From Corynebacterium minutissimum (GTDB lineage: Bacteria > Actinomycetota > Actinomycetes > Mycobacteriales > Mycobacteriaceae), in contig NZ_LAYQ01000024.1 of the NCBI RefSeq assembly GCF_000988205.1, positions 1 through 54,565 of the forward strand: a stretch of DNA of 54,565 nucleotides, given 5' to 3'. The notes beneath the pieces were generated by a model, which made no database searches, had not been told where the DNA came from, and saw only the letters and a program-made list of their open reading frames with translations. Numbering within the stretch: position 1 is the first letter of the stretch; the number at the start of each line of letters is the position of its first letter. Of this stretch, positions 1 to 8,784 are shown piece after piece. A program made the position numbers and the translations under genes.

Positions 1-279
1 CACTGGGCTGGGTCAGGTTCCTATTAGCAGTTTGAGTATGTCACTGTCTTCGGCGACATCCACCCCCCGGATCATTTTCAGACAGGGACAGGAATAAGCC
101 ATACCGAAGCCAGCGACTAGTTCCACTGTTCTTGCGAATGGAGGGAACGGAAGTAAACATAACCCGCCCAATCGGGTGGACGGCCTATGAATCTTCGGTG
201 CCCTGGGGTGGAACTGCTAACAACGTAATGGGATGCGACCGGGGAAGCCCAACGCATGTGGGCCTCGAGCATTCGCGTT
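1..279. other. Left-edge intergenic stretch
   Basis: No gene is supported here. Open frames in this stretch are antisense shadows of the metal transporter that ends at 280. A weak hairpin near 165-182 could terminate the leftward transporter transcript, but it lacks a clear T-run. Confidence 0.4.
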
Positions 280-2046
280 TTAGCGCTTCAGCCCCGCGAT
301 CATGGTCTTCAAGTTGCTGCGCAGGAAATCCTCGTAGGTTCCCGCGACCGTGCCCGGCTTGCCGAGCTCATCGGAGTGCAGTGGCTCGTCGAAGATCGGA
401 ATCCCGGCCTCCTTCGAGACGGTCTTCATGGGGCGCGTATCCACGTTCGACTCCACGAACAGGTGCTTCGGGCGCTTGTCCTTCAGCTGGCGCACGAGGT
501 GTCCGATCTGCGCGGGGGAGCCGTTTTCATCCGTGTCGATCTGCCAGATATACAGCTGCTCCATGCCGTAGGTGTCGACCATGTATTGGAAGGCATGTTC
601 ACTGGCCACGAGCACACGATCCTCCTTCGGCAGCGCACCGATCTGCTCGCGGTAGTCGGCGTCGATGCTCTCCAGCATGGCCTTGTACTCCGCCCCCTTC
701 TCCTCGATGTGCTCGGCACGCTCGGGCAGGGCCTCGGCCAGCGCCGCGGTCACGTTCTCGGCCATCGCGATGCCGACGGTCGGGTCCAGGAAGGCGTGCG
801 GGTTGATCTCCTGATTGCCCTTTTCGTCCTTGAGGTACTTCGGTTCCACGCCCTTGGTGGCCTCGACCATCTGGGAATCGTCCAGGCCCGCGGTGTTTTT
901 CAGTTTCGCGAGCCAGCCGTGCTCACCGCCCTCGAGGTTCAGCCCGTTGTAGAACAGCAGGTCGGCGTCGCTCGTCGCATCCAGGTCCGCGGGCAGGGGG
1001 TCGTAGTCGTGCGGGTCCGTGCCGGTCGGCACGAGGTTATGGACGTCCACCGCCTCGCCGCCGATCTCCTCCACCAGGTCCGCCAGCAGCGTGAAGGTGG
1101 TGACGACGTTCAGCTGCTCACCGTCTGCCTTCTCCTCCGTCGAGAAGGTCACGGCCCCGAACACGAGGGCACCGCCCACCAGGAGGGCCAACAGCGCGGC
1201 CAGTGGCTTATTGCCCAGCGAGCGAGCAATCAGTCCCTTGCCTGGCGCGAAGAGGAAAGCCAGCAGGAACAGCGCGCTGGCGGTCAGCACGATCGTCACG
1301 CCGGAGGACACGTTGTAGCTATAGCTCAGGAACAGCCCCACTACGGAGCTGAGCGCCGAGATCGCCACTGAAAGCCCGATCATCACTCCCAGCCGGTTCG
1401 TCAGCAGGTACGCCGCCGACGCCGGAGTAATCAGCAGGGAGACCACCAGGATCACGCCCACCGTCTGCAGGGAAATGACCGTCACCAGCGTGAGCACCAC
1501 CATCAGCCCGTAGTGGATTGCCCGCACGGGCACGCCAGCCGACTGCGCCATGACGGGGTCGAAGGTGCTGAGCTTGAGCTCCTTGTAAAAGACCAGCGTG
1601 AGAATCAGCACGGCAGCGGCAATACCGATCGAGAGGTTGCGGTCGGCGTCCTGAACGGTCAGGACGTTGCCGAAGAGGATCTCCGTCAGATCCGTCGCCG
1701 TCTGCGCTTTCGCCATGAGCAGCACGCCGATCGCGAAGAAGGTGGAAAAGACGATGCCGATCGCCGAATCGTTCTTCACAGTGGAGCGTTCGCTGATCAG
1801 CCCGATCGCCAGTGTGGCGAGTAGACCCGCGACCACCGCCCCGAGGAAGAGGTTCGTGCCGAGCAGGTAGGAGGCCGCGACCCCCGGTAGTACGGCGTGC
1901 GAGATGGCGTCGCCGATCAGGGCCATGCCGCGCAGCACGATGAAGCTGCCGACGATGCCGCAGGCCACGCCCACGATCACCGAGGTGATCAGCGCTTTTT
2001 GCAGGTAGCCGTGGCTGAGTAGTGAGTCGAGGAACTCCGCGATCAT
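280..2046 (-). CDS. Manganese-type ABC transporter: permease fused to substrate-binding protein
   Basis: 588 residues that join two normally separate subunits. Residues 1 to about 270 are an ABC-3 (MntB/ZnuB-type) permease with many hydrophobic helices. A further helix near 282-303 leads straight into a cluster A-I metal-binding protein (about 312-588), so the binding domain is tethered by the membrane and not by a lipid anchor. Likely metal ligands, by alignment from memory with PsaA/MntC, are H346 (DPHDYDP), H417 (NPHAF), E483 (SEHAFQY) and D559. Glu at the third position is typical of manganese proteins, whereas zinc proteins usually have His. The start ATG at 2046 overlaps the ATPase stop as ATGA, which implies translational coupling. 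The frame stays open upstream, but that part is only the ATPase gene read in another frame. Manganese is inferred from the ligands and the operator; zinc or iron remain possible. Confidence 0.88.
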   Translation of the reverse strand: MIAEFLDSLLSHGYLQKALITSVIVGVACGIVGSFIVLRGMALIGDAISHAVLPGVAASYLLGTNLFLGAVVAGLLATLAIGLISERSTVKNDSAIGIVFSTFFAIGVLLMAKAQTATDLTEILFGNVLTVQDADRNLSIGIAAAVLILTLVFYKELKLSTFDPVMAQSAGVPVRAIHYGLMVVLTLVTVISLQTVGVILVVSLLITPASAAYLLTNRLGVMIGLSVAISALSSVVGLFLSYSYNVSSGVTIVLTASALFLLAFLFAPGKGLIARSLGNKPLAALLALLVGGALVFGAVTFSTEEKADGEQLNVVTTFTLLADLVEEIGGEAVDVHNLVPTGTDPHDYDPLPADLDATSDADLLFYNGLNLEGGEHGWLAKLKNTAGLDDSQMVEATKGVEPKYLKDEKGNQEINPHAFLDPTVGIAMAENVTAALAEALPERAEHIEEKGAEYKAMLESIDADYREQIGALPKEDRVLVASEHAFQYMVDTYGMEQLYIWQIDTDENGSPAQIGHLVRQLKDKRPKHLFVESNVDTRPMKTVSKEAGIPIFDEPLHSDELGKPGTVAGTYEDFLRSNLKTMIAGLKR

Positions 2047-2852
2047 GCTGTCTCCTCCTGGAGGGCTGCCTGCCGTGGCGTGGGGTGGGCTGGTGCTGAC
2101 GGCTCGCGGATGACGAGCGCGCCGAAGGCCTTCTGCAGCACGTCGGGGACGAAGACCTCCTCGGTGGGACCCGCCGCGACGAGCTCGCCGTTGAGGACGA
2201 TGAGGTCGTTGTAGTAGCCGCGCACCGTGTTCATGTCGTGGTGCACGACGACGACGTGCTTGCCCGCGTCCGCCATCTGCCGCAGCAGGGTCACGATCGT
2301 CTTCTCGCTGGGGACGTCGATGCCGACGAAGGGCTCGTCCAGGAAGATGTACTCCGCGTCCTGGACGATGGCGCGGGCAAAGAGGACGCGCTGGAACTGT
2401 CCGCCCGAGAGTTCGCTGATGTGGCGGTGGCGAAAGTCCCACATGTCGACGTCCTTGAGAGCCTGGGTGGCTGCTTCGCGTTCGGCCTTGCCGGGGCGGT
2501 GGAAAAGACCCAGGCGCGGGTAAGTGCCCATCAGGACGGTGTCGAAGACGCTGGTGGGGAAGTTGCGGTCGAGGTCAGAGCGCTGCTCGATATAAGCGAT
2601 TGCGCGGCGCTGCTCGGCGGGGGCCTTGCCGTCGAGGGTGACGGGGTAGCCGGCAGGGGCGCCGGTGGGGCCTGTGCCGTGGACGTTGTGTTTGTCCAGG
2701 ATCTGGAGCATCGCCTTCATGAGGGTGGATTTGCCTGAGCCGTTGGGGCCGATGATGCCGTGCATGCCGGGGGAGTCGAGGGTGAAGCTGATGTTCCGAA
2801 TCGCGGTGTTCGCGCCGTAGCTCACGCTCAAGTTCTGGACGCTAATACTCAT
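2043..2852 (-). CDS. Manganese-type ABC transporter ATPase
   Basis: 269 residues, the normal size for an MntA/ZnuC-like ATP-binding subunit. Walker A GPNGSGKST is at 35-43, the signature LSGGQ at 148-152 and Walker B YIFLDEP at 168-174, with the switch histidine in VVVHHD. It would power metal uptake through the fused permease/binding protein encoded 4 bp overlapping downstream. The ATG at 2852 is chosen because similarity begins at once (MSISVQNLSVSYG). A TTG at 2861 would add three residues. Neither has a strong ribosome binding site. The operon lies directly behind the palindrome at 2892. Confidence 0.9.
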   Translation of the reverse strand: MSISVQNLSVSYGANTAIRNISFTLDSPGMHGIIGPNGSGKSTLMKAMLQILDKHNVHGTGPTGAPAGYPVTLDGKAPAEQRRAIAYIEQRSDLDRNFPTSVFDTVLMGTYPRLGLFHRPGKAEREAATQALKDVDMWDFRHRHISELSGGQFQRVLFARAIVQDAEYIFLDEPFVGIDVPSEKTIVTLLRQMADAGKHVVVVHHDMNTVRGYYNDLIVLNGELVAAGPTEEVFVPDVLQKAFGALVIREPSAPAHPTPRQAALQEETA

Positions 2853-2891
2853 GGCAGCCAAGAATAGTGTTCAGTTCAATGAATCACCAAA

Positions 2892-2905
2892 TTCAATGTA
2901 TTGAA
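2892..2905. promoter_or_regulatory. MntR-like operator
   Basis: TTCAATGTATTGAA is a perfect 6-2-6 palindrome, followed by C, 40 bp upstream of the ATPase ATG. It closely resembles the C. glutamicum MntR site as I recall it (core TTCAATGCGTTGAA). A partial second copy (TTCAATGAATCA) is at 2875-2886. This suggests manganese-dependent repression of the transporter. Confidence 0.7.
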
Positions 2906-2939
2906 CTTTGGGGTGGGGTGGTGTTGGGGGTAACGGGCA

Positions 2940-3047
2940 AGTAAACCATGTGACTAATGCCTTTTAAGTGGAACCATGTGCAAGTTTGAGCTGTACACAG
3001 AATGACCAGCTCAAACTTGCAAGTGACCAGCTTAAACCTGCCTGTCA
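2940..3047. repeat. Intergenic short-repeat cluster with a 14-bp inverted repeat
   Basis: Two copies of an AACCATGTG word (near 2944 and 2972) lie beside a perfect inverted repeat, GCAAGTTTGAGCTG (2980-2993) and CAGCTCAAACTTGC (3007-3020). An imperfect direct copy follows (3025-3040, CCAGCTTAAACCTGCC). The cluster lies between the fad terminator and the mnt promoter. It may form an RNA hairpin or bind a protein; the function is unknown. Confidence 0.6.
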
Positions 3048-3079
3048 ATTGCCGGTCCAGGTCGCAACGAACAAGGAGA

Positions 3080-3108
3080 AACCCCACTCCGAAAAAGGGA
3101 GCGGGGTT
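3080..3108 (-). terminator. Terminator after fadN
   Basis: Arms AACCCCACTCC (3080-3090) and GGAGCGGGGTT (3098-3108) form a GC-rich stem with a 7-nt loop, 22 bp past the stop of the leftward fadA-fadN transcript. Confidence 0.7.
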
Positions 3109-3129
3109 GGGAAATAGAAGCGGCCGGGG

Positions 3130-5337
3130 CTAGTTGTTGAGGGGCTTGCGGGTGGCGGCCATGTGTTTGGCGCGCTCCACGTTGGCTGGGAGGAGGACCA
3201 GCGGTACGTCGAATTCCACTTCGCGCTCACAGAACTCGGTGAAGCTCAGCGAAGCCGAGGCGGAGTTGGAGGAAGTAGGGGCGGTATACATCTCGGCGAG
3301 CTTGGCCACGATAACGTGGTCGTTCTCGGTGGTGCCCTCGATGGGCCAGTCATGGTCCAAGGCGGGGGAGCCGGAGTACATCTCGATAGAAGCGTCTGCA
3401 GGCGGGGTGTAGGAGGCAGCCAGGTCCGCGGCCTCGAGCAAAGCGTGAGCGAGGACGTGGTCGAAGGACATGAGCACGACGTCATCCGAGGATAAGAAGC
3501 CAGCCTTCTGGGCTTCGAAAGCAGAAGAGAAGTTGCGCGCCGAGGCGATGAAGTCGAAGGCCTTCTGGTGGTAGTCTTCAACGCCGGCCGCCTTGAGGCG
3601 CTCCAGCGAGGAGATTGTGCCCGTCCAGCCTGGGTAGAGACCCACCGTGCGCTCCGGGAAACCGAGGCGCGCATCGGCATGAGCAACAATGCGGTCGCAG
3701 GACAGCGCAGTTTCAAAGCCGCCACCCAAGGCAACACCCCGCACAGCCGCTACCACGGGAACCGGGGCGAACTTGAGCGCACGCAGGGTCTTGGAGCCAT
3801 CCGAAATCAATGATTCGACGCGCGAAGCGGAACCCGATTCACCCGCAGCCGCAATGGAAGCGAGGTCCGCCCCCGCGCAGAAGACCGGCTTGTCGTTAGC
3901 AATGACCAGAGCGACAAGGTTGGAAGAGGACACAGCGTCGAGGGCCGCGCGAATAACTGAAAGGGCCGGGGTTGGCATGGAGTTCATCGGTGTGTGCAGG
4001 TCGATGATGCCGATGCGTCCAGCAGAGGTGGACACCGCGTGGACCGCGCCCGCCTCCAGAGAAACGATGGTCTCAGTATCAAGAGAGGCCAGCGTTACGA
4101 CGCCCTCGCGCGGCGCGAGCTCCTGACGAGAACCCGTCGAGGACAGCACTGAGCCCTCGCCATAAAAGCCACCCGCCTGAGCAGCAGCGGAGACCAATTC
4201 AGGAACGTCTGCACCATAAGCGGAGGCGACGTGGTCGATACCGATGGCGTCGGCAAGCGCGAAGATGCCCTTCTTCCAACCGAAGCCCAAGGTCAGGCCA
4301 TCGTCGATGAGGCCCACGTGGTCCGCGATGGAGGGCGCGACCTCGCAGCAGTAGGCCAGCGTGTCGAGGAAGACCGCGCGGGCGAAGCGGCCGCCGGGGG
4401 AGTCGGTGTCCATGACCTCGCGGGGATCCTTGAGGCCCACGACGGGATCAGACAACGTCGGGCGGGGTACGTACTCGTAGGACTCAGAAATGACCTCGTT
4501 TCGGCCGCGGTAAAAGCCGCCCTCACCCGTGCGGCCGGTCAGCCCCCGAGAAACGAGCCCTGCGATGAAGGGATCATCACCGAGGGGGACGTTAAGCAGT
4601 GGATCGCCCGCCGGCAGGGCCGTCTCCAACGACGTCCAAATAGGCTTGACCAGCTGCAATCCGATGTAATCGAGCAGCCCGAAAATGCCGGTACGGGGAA
4701 TGCCGAAGGCGCGGCCGAAGGAAGCGTCGGCAAGCTCGTAGCTCACGTCGAACTCGCGGGCGCGGGCCACGCCGGCAGCCATCCAGTAGCAGCCCACGCG
4801 GTTGGCAATAAACCCTGGGGTATCGCGGCATTCGAGCGCAATCTTGCCCAGCGTCTGCTCGATGGTCGTACGCAGAGCAGCCTCCGTCGGGCCAGACGCA
4901 ATGAGCTCTACCAGGCGCATGATCTTCGGCGGATTGAAGAAGTGCGTGATGGCGAACTTATCGCGGCGGGCCTCCGGCACGCCCTCAAGAAGAGAGGCTA
5001 GCGGCAGGGTTGAGGTATTCGAGCTCAACAGAGCGTCCGCGGGCAAATGAGGCTCGATGGCCTGGTAGAGCGAATGCTTGGCGCCCAAGTCCTCGAAGAT
5101 GGCCTCGATGACCCACTCGCGGTCCTTCAGCAGGGCGTAGTCATCGCTGGCGCGAACGCGCTCGGCAAATTCCGGCAGGTGGAAGCCCTTGCGCTTGAGC
5201 TGGATCTCGACACCTCTCTGGGCACCCTCCGCGTTCTGGTCCAGCAGCACGACGTCCATGCCTGCGGAGGCGCAGAGCGCGGCGATGCCAGAACCCATAG
5301 ACCCTGCGCCGATGACGGCTACCTTGGTGATGCTCAT
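3130..5337 (-). CDS. fadN: 3-hydroxyacyl-CoA dehydrogenase / enoyl-CoA hydratase (FadN type)
   Basis: 735 residues carrying two steps of fatty acid beta-oxidation. The dehydrogenase comes first: the NAD-binding motif GAGSMG is at 10-15 and the C-terminal helical domains extend to about 400. A crotonase domain follows (about 430-730) with FCAGAD, GGGFE and GFPE, so both catalytic glutamates of hydratases appear to be present. Dehydrogenase-first order matches Bacillus FadN and not E. coli FadB. The ATG directly abuts the TAA of the thiolase gene (TAAATG), which indicates coupled translation with fadA. A terminator follows. Substrate chain length cannot be read from the sequence. Confidence 0.92.
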   Translation of the reverse strand: MSITKVAVIGAGSMGSGIAALCASAGMDVVLLDQNAEGAQRGVEIQLKRKGFHLPEFAERVRASDDYALLKDREWVIEAIFEDLGAKHSLYQAIEPHLPADALLSSNTSTLPLASLLEGVPEARRDKFAITHFFNPPKIMRLVELIASGPTEAALRTTIEQTLGKIALECRDTPGFIANRVGCYWMAAGVARAREFDVSYELADASFGRAFGIPRTGIFGLLDYIGLQLVKPIWTSLETALPAGDPLLNVPLGDDPFIAGLVSRGLTGRTGEGGFYRGRNEVISESYEYVPRPTLSDPVVGLKDPREVMDTDSPGGRFARAVFLDTLAYCCEVAPSIADHVGLIDDGLTLGFGWKKGIFALADAIGIDHVASAYGADVPELVSAAAQAGGFYGEGSVLSSTGSRQELAPREGVVTLASLDTETIVSLEAGAVHAVSTSAGRIGIIDLHTPMNSMPTPALSVIRAALDAVSSSNLVALVIANDKPVFCAGADLASIAAAGESGSASRVESLISDGSKTLRALKFAPVPVVAAVRGVALGGGFETALSCDRIVAHADARLGFPERTVGLYPGWTGTISSLERLKAAGVEDYHQKAFDFIASARNFSSAFEAQKAGFLSSDDVVLMSFDHVLAHALLEAADLAASYTPPADASIEMYSGSPALDHDWPIEGTTENDHVIVAKLAEMYTAPTSSNSASASLSFTEFCEREVEFDVPLVLLPANVERAKHMAATRKPLNN

Positions 5338-6498
5338 TTACTTCGCTCCATTCTCAATAATCAAGGCGATTCCTTGACCGCCGCCGATGCACATGGTGAC
5401 CAGGCCATAGCGCTTACCCTGACGGCGCAGCGCATAAGCCAGCTTGGTCAGCAGGATGATGCCCGTGGCGCCAACCGGGTGGCCGTGCGCGACGGCACCG
5501 CCATAGATATTCGTCTTCGCCGGGTCGAAACCCAGATGATCCTGCACGGCGATGGCCTGGGCGGCGAAGGCCTCGTTGGATTCGATGAGGTCGATATCGT
5601 CTAGGCTCAGGCCGGCCTTCTCTAAAGCCTTCGGCACGGCGGCGACCGGGCCAATGCCCATGCGCGTCGGGTCCACGCCCGCGACGGACCAGGACACAAT
5701 CTTTGCCAGCGGGTCCAGGCCACGCTTGGTCACCTCCTCTGCGGTGGCCAGCACGGCGGCCGCCGCACCATCGTTGATGCCGGAGGAATTGCCGGCGGTG
5801 ACGGTTCCGTCCTTAACAAAGACCGGCTTGAGCTTCGCCAGCTTCTCGATGTTCGTCTCCCGCACCCCCTCATCAAAGTCCAGCTCACCGACGGGGACGA
5901 TTTCCTCGGCGTGCACGCCCTCCGCGCGGGCCTGGGCGGCGCGCTCCTGGGACTCTGTGGCGAACTCGTCCTGGCGCTCGCGGGAGATGTTGTTATCCGC
6001 AGCGACGTTTTCTGCGGTGACACCCATGTGCCCGGTGCCGAAGGGGCACGACAGTGCGCCGGTGAGCCAGTCGTACAGCTTGCCGTCGCCCATGCGCTTG
6101 CCAAAGCGCGCGCCTTCGACGGAGTAGGGCGCGTTACTCATGGATTCTGCGCCGACGGCAAGGGCTAAAGAGCTGTCGCCGGACTGCAGGAGCTGTGCTG
6201 CGCTGATGACTGCTTGGACGCCGGAGCCGCAGAGGCGGTTAACGCCCATGGCGGTGGAAGAATCCGGCATGCCCACGTTCCGGGCAATCGCGCGGGAGAG
6301 GTAGAGATCCTTCGGCACAACGGGCATGACGTTGGAGGCCACGGCGGTATCGAGGTCTGCTCCGGTAAGCCCCGAACGGTCAATCGCCGCTTCGGCGGCA
6401 AGCGAACCGAGTTCGGTGAGGGAGAGGCGCGCGAGGCTGCCACCAAATTTTCCAATGGGCAGGCGCGCAGCTCCGGCGATGTAAATGTCCTGGGGCAT
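5338..6498 (-). CDS. fadA: Acetyl-CoA acyltransferase (3-ketoacyl-CoA thiolase)
   Basis: 386 residues, normal thiolase length. The nucleophile C90 lies in NRLCGSG, the GHP histidine is about 340 in HGHPVGATG, and the second catalytic cysteine is about 370 in CIGGGQG. It performs the thiolytic last step of beta-oxidation on the product of FadN, encoded directly downstream. The start at 6498 is preferred because GGAGG sits five bases before it (GGAGGAATTCATG). An ATG four codons upstream would place that ribosome binding site inside the gene. No acyl-CoA dehydrogenase or ligase is adjacent. Confidence 0.93.
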   Translation of the reverse strand: MPQDIYIAGAARLPIGKFGGSLARLSLTELGSLAAEAAIDRSGLTGADLDTAVASNVMPVVPKDLYLSRAIARNVGMPDSSTAMGVNRLCGSGVQAVISAAQLLQSGDSSLALAVGAESMSNAPYSVEGARFGKRMGDGKLYDWLTGALSCPFGTGHMGVTAENVAADNNISRERQDEFATESQERAAQARAEGVHAEEIVPVGELDFDEGVRETNIEKLAKLKPVFVKDGTVTAGNSSGINDGAAAAVLATAEEVTKRGLDPLAKIVSWSVAGVDPTRMGIGPVAAVPKALEKAGLSLDDIDLIESNEAFAAQAIAVQDHLGFDPAKTNIYGGAVAHGHPVGATGIILLTKLAYALRRQGKRYGLVTMCIGGGQGIALIIENGAK

Positions 6499-6648
6499 GA
6501 ATTCCTCCATAGATTTATGCGAATGGCCATTAGTTAACTTGTATCCTAGGTCACTTTCTATTGCCGTGCAATGAAATTTGGCGAGGGGTGTGGGGTGGCT
6601 GCACCTTTGGCGTGGGTGTAACGTGCGCCACCCCCGCGCTGTTTACAG

Positions 6649-6660
6649 ATTGTTGAACAA
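6649..6660. promoter_or_regulatory. Operator shared with the pxpA promoter
   Basis: ATTGTTGAACAA is repeated as ATTGTTGAACAAT at 13784-13796 in front of the opposite arm of the locus. The palindrome is of the size bound by GntR/FCD regulators. The GntR gene at 8992-9591 is the obvious candidate protein. Confidence 0.65.
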
Positions 6661-6684
6661 CCCCTATGCTTTCACCAACGTTTA

Positions 6685-7968
6685 ATGCGACCTTCGTCAC
6701 GAAAGGTGCCCAACAATGAGCTTGGAACCCACCAACCCCTCCGCTTCCCAGGAAGCGCCCAGAACGCGCCGCAAGAAGCGCAGGCCCCCAAGGGCATCGG
6801 CGCCATGGCCGGTGCCATGTTCCTCATGGCTACCTCCGCCATCGGCCCCGGCTTTTTGACCCAGACTTCCGTCTTCACCGTGCAGATGGGCGCGGCCTTC
6901 GCCTTCGCCATTGCGCTGTCGATCATCGTCGACATCGCCATCCAGCTGAACGTGTGGCGCGTGCTCGCTATCTCCGGCATGCGTGCCAACGAGCTGGGTA
7001 ATACCGTTCTGCCTGGCCTTGGATGGTTCCTCGCCATTCTCGTCTTCATCGGTGGCATGGTCTTTAATATCGGTAACATCGCTGGCTCTGGCTTGGGTCT
7101 TAACGCCCTGCTGGGCATCGATGCCCGCATCGGCGGCCTTATCGCCTCCGCAATCGCCATCTTCATCTTCTTGTCCAAGCGAGCTGGCGTAGCGCTTGAC
7201 CGCATCGTCGCCGCGCTGGGCGCCATCATGATTCTGCTCATGCTCTACGTGGCGATTGTCTCTCAGCCGCCGGTGGGCGAGGCCCTGAAGAATACCGTCA
7301 TGCCGGAGAGCGTCGATTTCTTCGTCATCACCACCCTCATCGGCGGCACCGTGGGCGGCTACATCACCTTCGCCGGCGCGCACCGCCTCATCGACTCCGG
7401 CCTGTCTGGACCGGAAAACGTCAACGCGATTACCAAGACTTCTGTCCTCGGCATCATCGTCACCGGCATCATGCGCGTGCTGCTCTTCCTCGCGGTCCTG
7501 GGCGTCGTCGCCACCGGCGTTGCGCTCTCTGAAGACAACACTGCCGCCGATGCCTTCCGTCACGCAGCCGGCGAATTTGGTCTCCGCGCCTTCGGCGTCG
7601 TCCTCTTCGCTGCCGGCCTATCCTCGGTCATCGGTGCCTCCTACACCTCGATCACCTTCGTGACCACCCAGAAGGTCAGCCCGCGCACCCGCAATTTCCT
7701 CACCGTAGGCTTCATCGTTGTCTGCGCTATTCTCTTCGGCATTCTTAATTCCGCACCGCAGAAGCTCCTCATTTTCGCGGGCGCCTTCAACGGCATCATC
7801 CTGCCTATCGCCTTCGCCATGATCATGTGGGTCGCGTTCAAGCGCCACGACCTCACCCACGGTGTCAAGCAACCGATGTGGCTCCTCATCGCTGGCGTGT
7901 TAGCGCTCGTGCTGGAAATCTTCATCGGCATCAAATCCATCTCCGGAATCGTTAACCTATGGGCATGA
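6685..7968 (+). CDS. NRAMP-like transporter of the YcsG type
   Basis: 427 residues with about eleven hydrophobic helices. It is related to the NRAMP fold and to Bacillus YcsG, whose gene is likewise linked to pxpA and a D-glutamate cyclase family gene. The metal-binding DPGN of helix 1 is replaced here by GPGF (in SAIGPGFLTQTS), and no MPH motif is visible in helix 6. Divalent metal transport is therefore doubtful, and context suggests 5-oxoproline or a related compound. The N-terminus is unclear. The frame opens at ATG 6685, but a better start (6716, with AAAGG upstream, reading MSLEPTNPSASQEAP) is in another frame and would join this one if one C were added to the run at 6758-6760. Translation could also begin at ATG 6805 (MAGAMFLM). 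The end overlaps the next gene. Confidence 0.8.
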   Translation: MRPSSRKVPNNELGTHQPLRFPGSAQNAPQEAQAPKGIGAMAGAMFLMATSAIGPGFLTQTSVFTVQMGAAFAFAIALSIIVDIAIQLNVWRVLAISGMRANELGNTVLPGLGWFLAILVFIGGMVFNIGNIAGSGLGLNALLGIDARIGGLIASAIAIFIFLSKRAGVALDRIVAALGAIMILLMLYVAIVSQPPVGEALKNTVMPESVDFFVITTLIGGTVGGYITFAGAHRLIDSGLSGPENVNAITKTSVLGIIVTGIMRVLLFLAVLGVVATGVALSEDNTAADAFRHAAGEFGLRAFGVVLFAAGLSSVIGASYTSITFVTTQKVSPRTRNFLTVGFIVVCAILFGILNSAPQKLLIFAGAFNGIILPIAFAMIMWVAFKRHDLTHGVKQPMWLLIAGVLALVLEIFIGIKSISGIVNLWA

Positions 7969-8738
7969 TGCAGACCCCATCAGAGGTACGCGCCTTTGCC
8001 CGCGCACACGACATGACCACCACCGCCGGCCACGCCCGCGGCTTCATGCAGGCCAACCTCATCGCGCTGCCGAGCGAGTACGCTTTTGATTTCCTCCTCT
8101 TCGCTCAGCGCAATCCCAAGCCGTGCCCCATCGTGGGCGTGCTGGAGGCCGGGCAGTTCACCTCTGACCTCATCCCGGGCGGGGACATCCGCACCGACAT
8201 CCCGGCCTACAACATCTACGAGGACGGCCAGCTTACGCAGACGCTTGACGACGCTTCCCCGTTCTACTCCGACGACATCGTCTCCTTCCTCATCGGTTGT
8301 TCCTTCACCTTTGAGAATGCGCTCGTGGAAAACGGCATTTCCATCGCTCACATTGACCAGGGGCGCAATGTACCGATGTATCGCACCACGATTCCCTGCG
8401 CGCCGGCCGGCGTCTTTTCGGGGCCCATGGTGGTCTCCATGCGCCCGATTCCTGCGAGCCAGGTTTCCGATGCCGTCCGCATCACCTCCCGCTACCCGGG
8501 CGTCCATGGCGCCCCGGTTCACGTGGGCGACCCCGCCGCCATCGGCATCGAGGACCTATCGCATCCCGATTTCGGCGAAGCTGTCGACATTCCCGAGGGC
8601 ACCATCCCGGTCTTTTGGGCGTGCGGCGTGACCCCGCAGGCCATCGTGATGAACTCGCGTCCCAGCCTGGCCATTACGCATGCCCCGGGCAAGATGCTCG
8701 TCACCGATATCCCAGACCGCGATTTCCTCATCCCTTAA
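7959..8738 (+). CDS. D-glutamate cyclase family / putative hydro-lyase (YcsI, DUF1445)
   Basis: 259 residues covering the whole YcsI family, including HARGFMQANLIALP near the start and the RYPGVHGAPVHVGDP block. The Pfam family is now named for D-glutamate cyclase, which converts D-glutamate to 5-oxo-D-proline; many bacterial members are untested. A link with 5-oxoprolinase therefore makes chemical sense. Three in-frame ATGs lie at 7959, 7965 and 7968. The last gives an ATGA overlap with the transporter stop, and all imply coupled translation. Cytoplasmic, with no signal peptide. Confidence 0.85.
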   Translation: MGMMQTPSEVRAFARAHDMTTTAGHARGFMQANLIALPSEYAFDFLLFAQRNPKPCPIVGVLEAGQFTSDLIPGGDIRTDIPAYNIYEDGQLTQTLDDASPFYSDDIVSFLIGCSFTFENALVENGISIAHIDQGRNVPMYRTTIPCAPAGVFSGPMVVSMRPIPASQVSDAVRITSRYPGVHGAPVHVGDPAAIGIEDLSHPDFGEAVDIPEGTIPVFWACGVTPQAIVMNSRPSLAITHAPGKMLVTDIPDRDFLIP

Positions 8739-8784
8739 ATTCTGCGCGGTGGTGTTACCACCCCAAGCTCTCAGTGCGCCGATA

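Noticed and set aside
132..1371. Long plus-strand open frames over the metal transporter
   Set aside because: GC-rich antisense shadows with no ribosome binding site and no recognisable domain.
2047..2442. N-terminal extension of the permease/binding-protein frame by about 130 residues
   Set aside because: It is the ATPase gene read in another frame: Arg/Pro/His-rich with no domain. The ATG at 2046 overlaps the ATPase stop in the usual ATGA manner.
6697..7563. Minus-strand frame of 288 codons over the YcsG-like gene
   Set aside because: The Asp/His/Glu/Gly-rich translation is the antisense of membrane helices.
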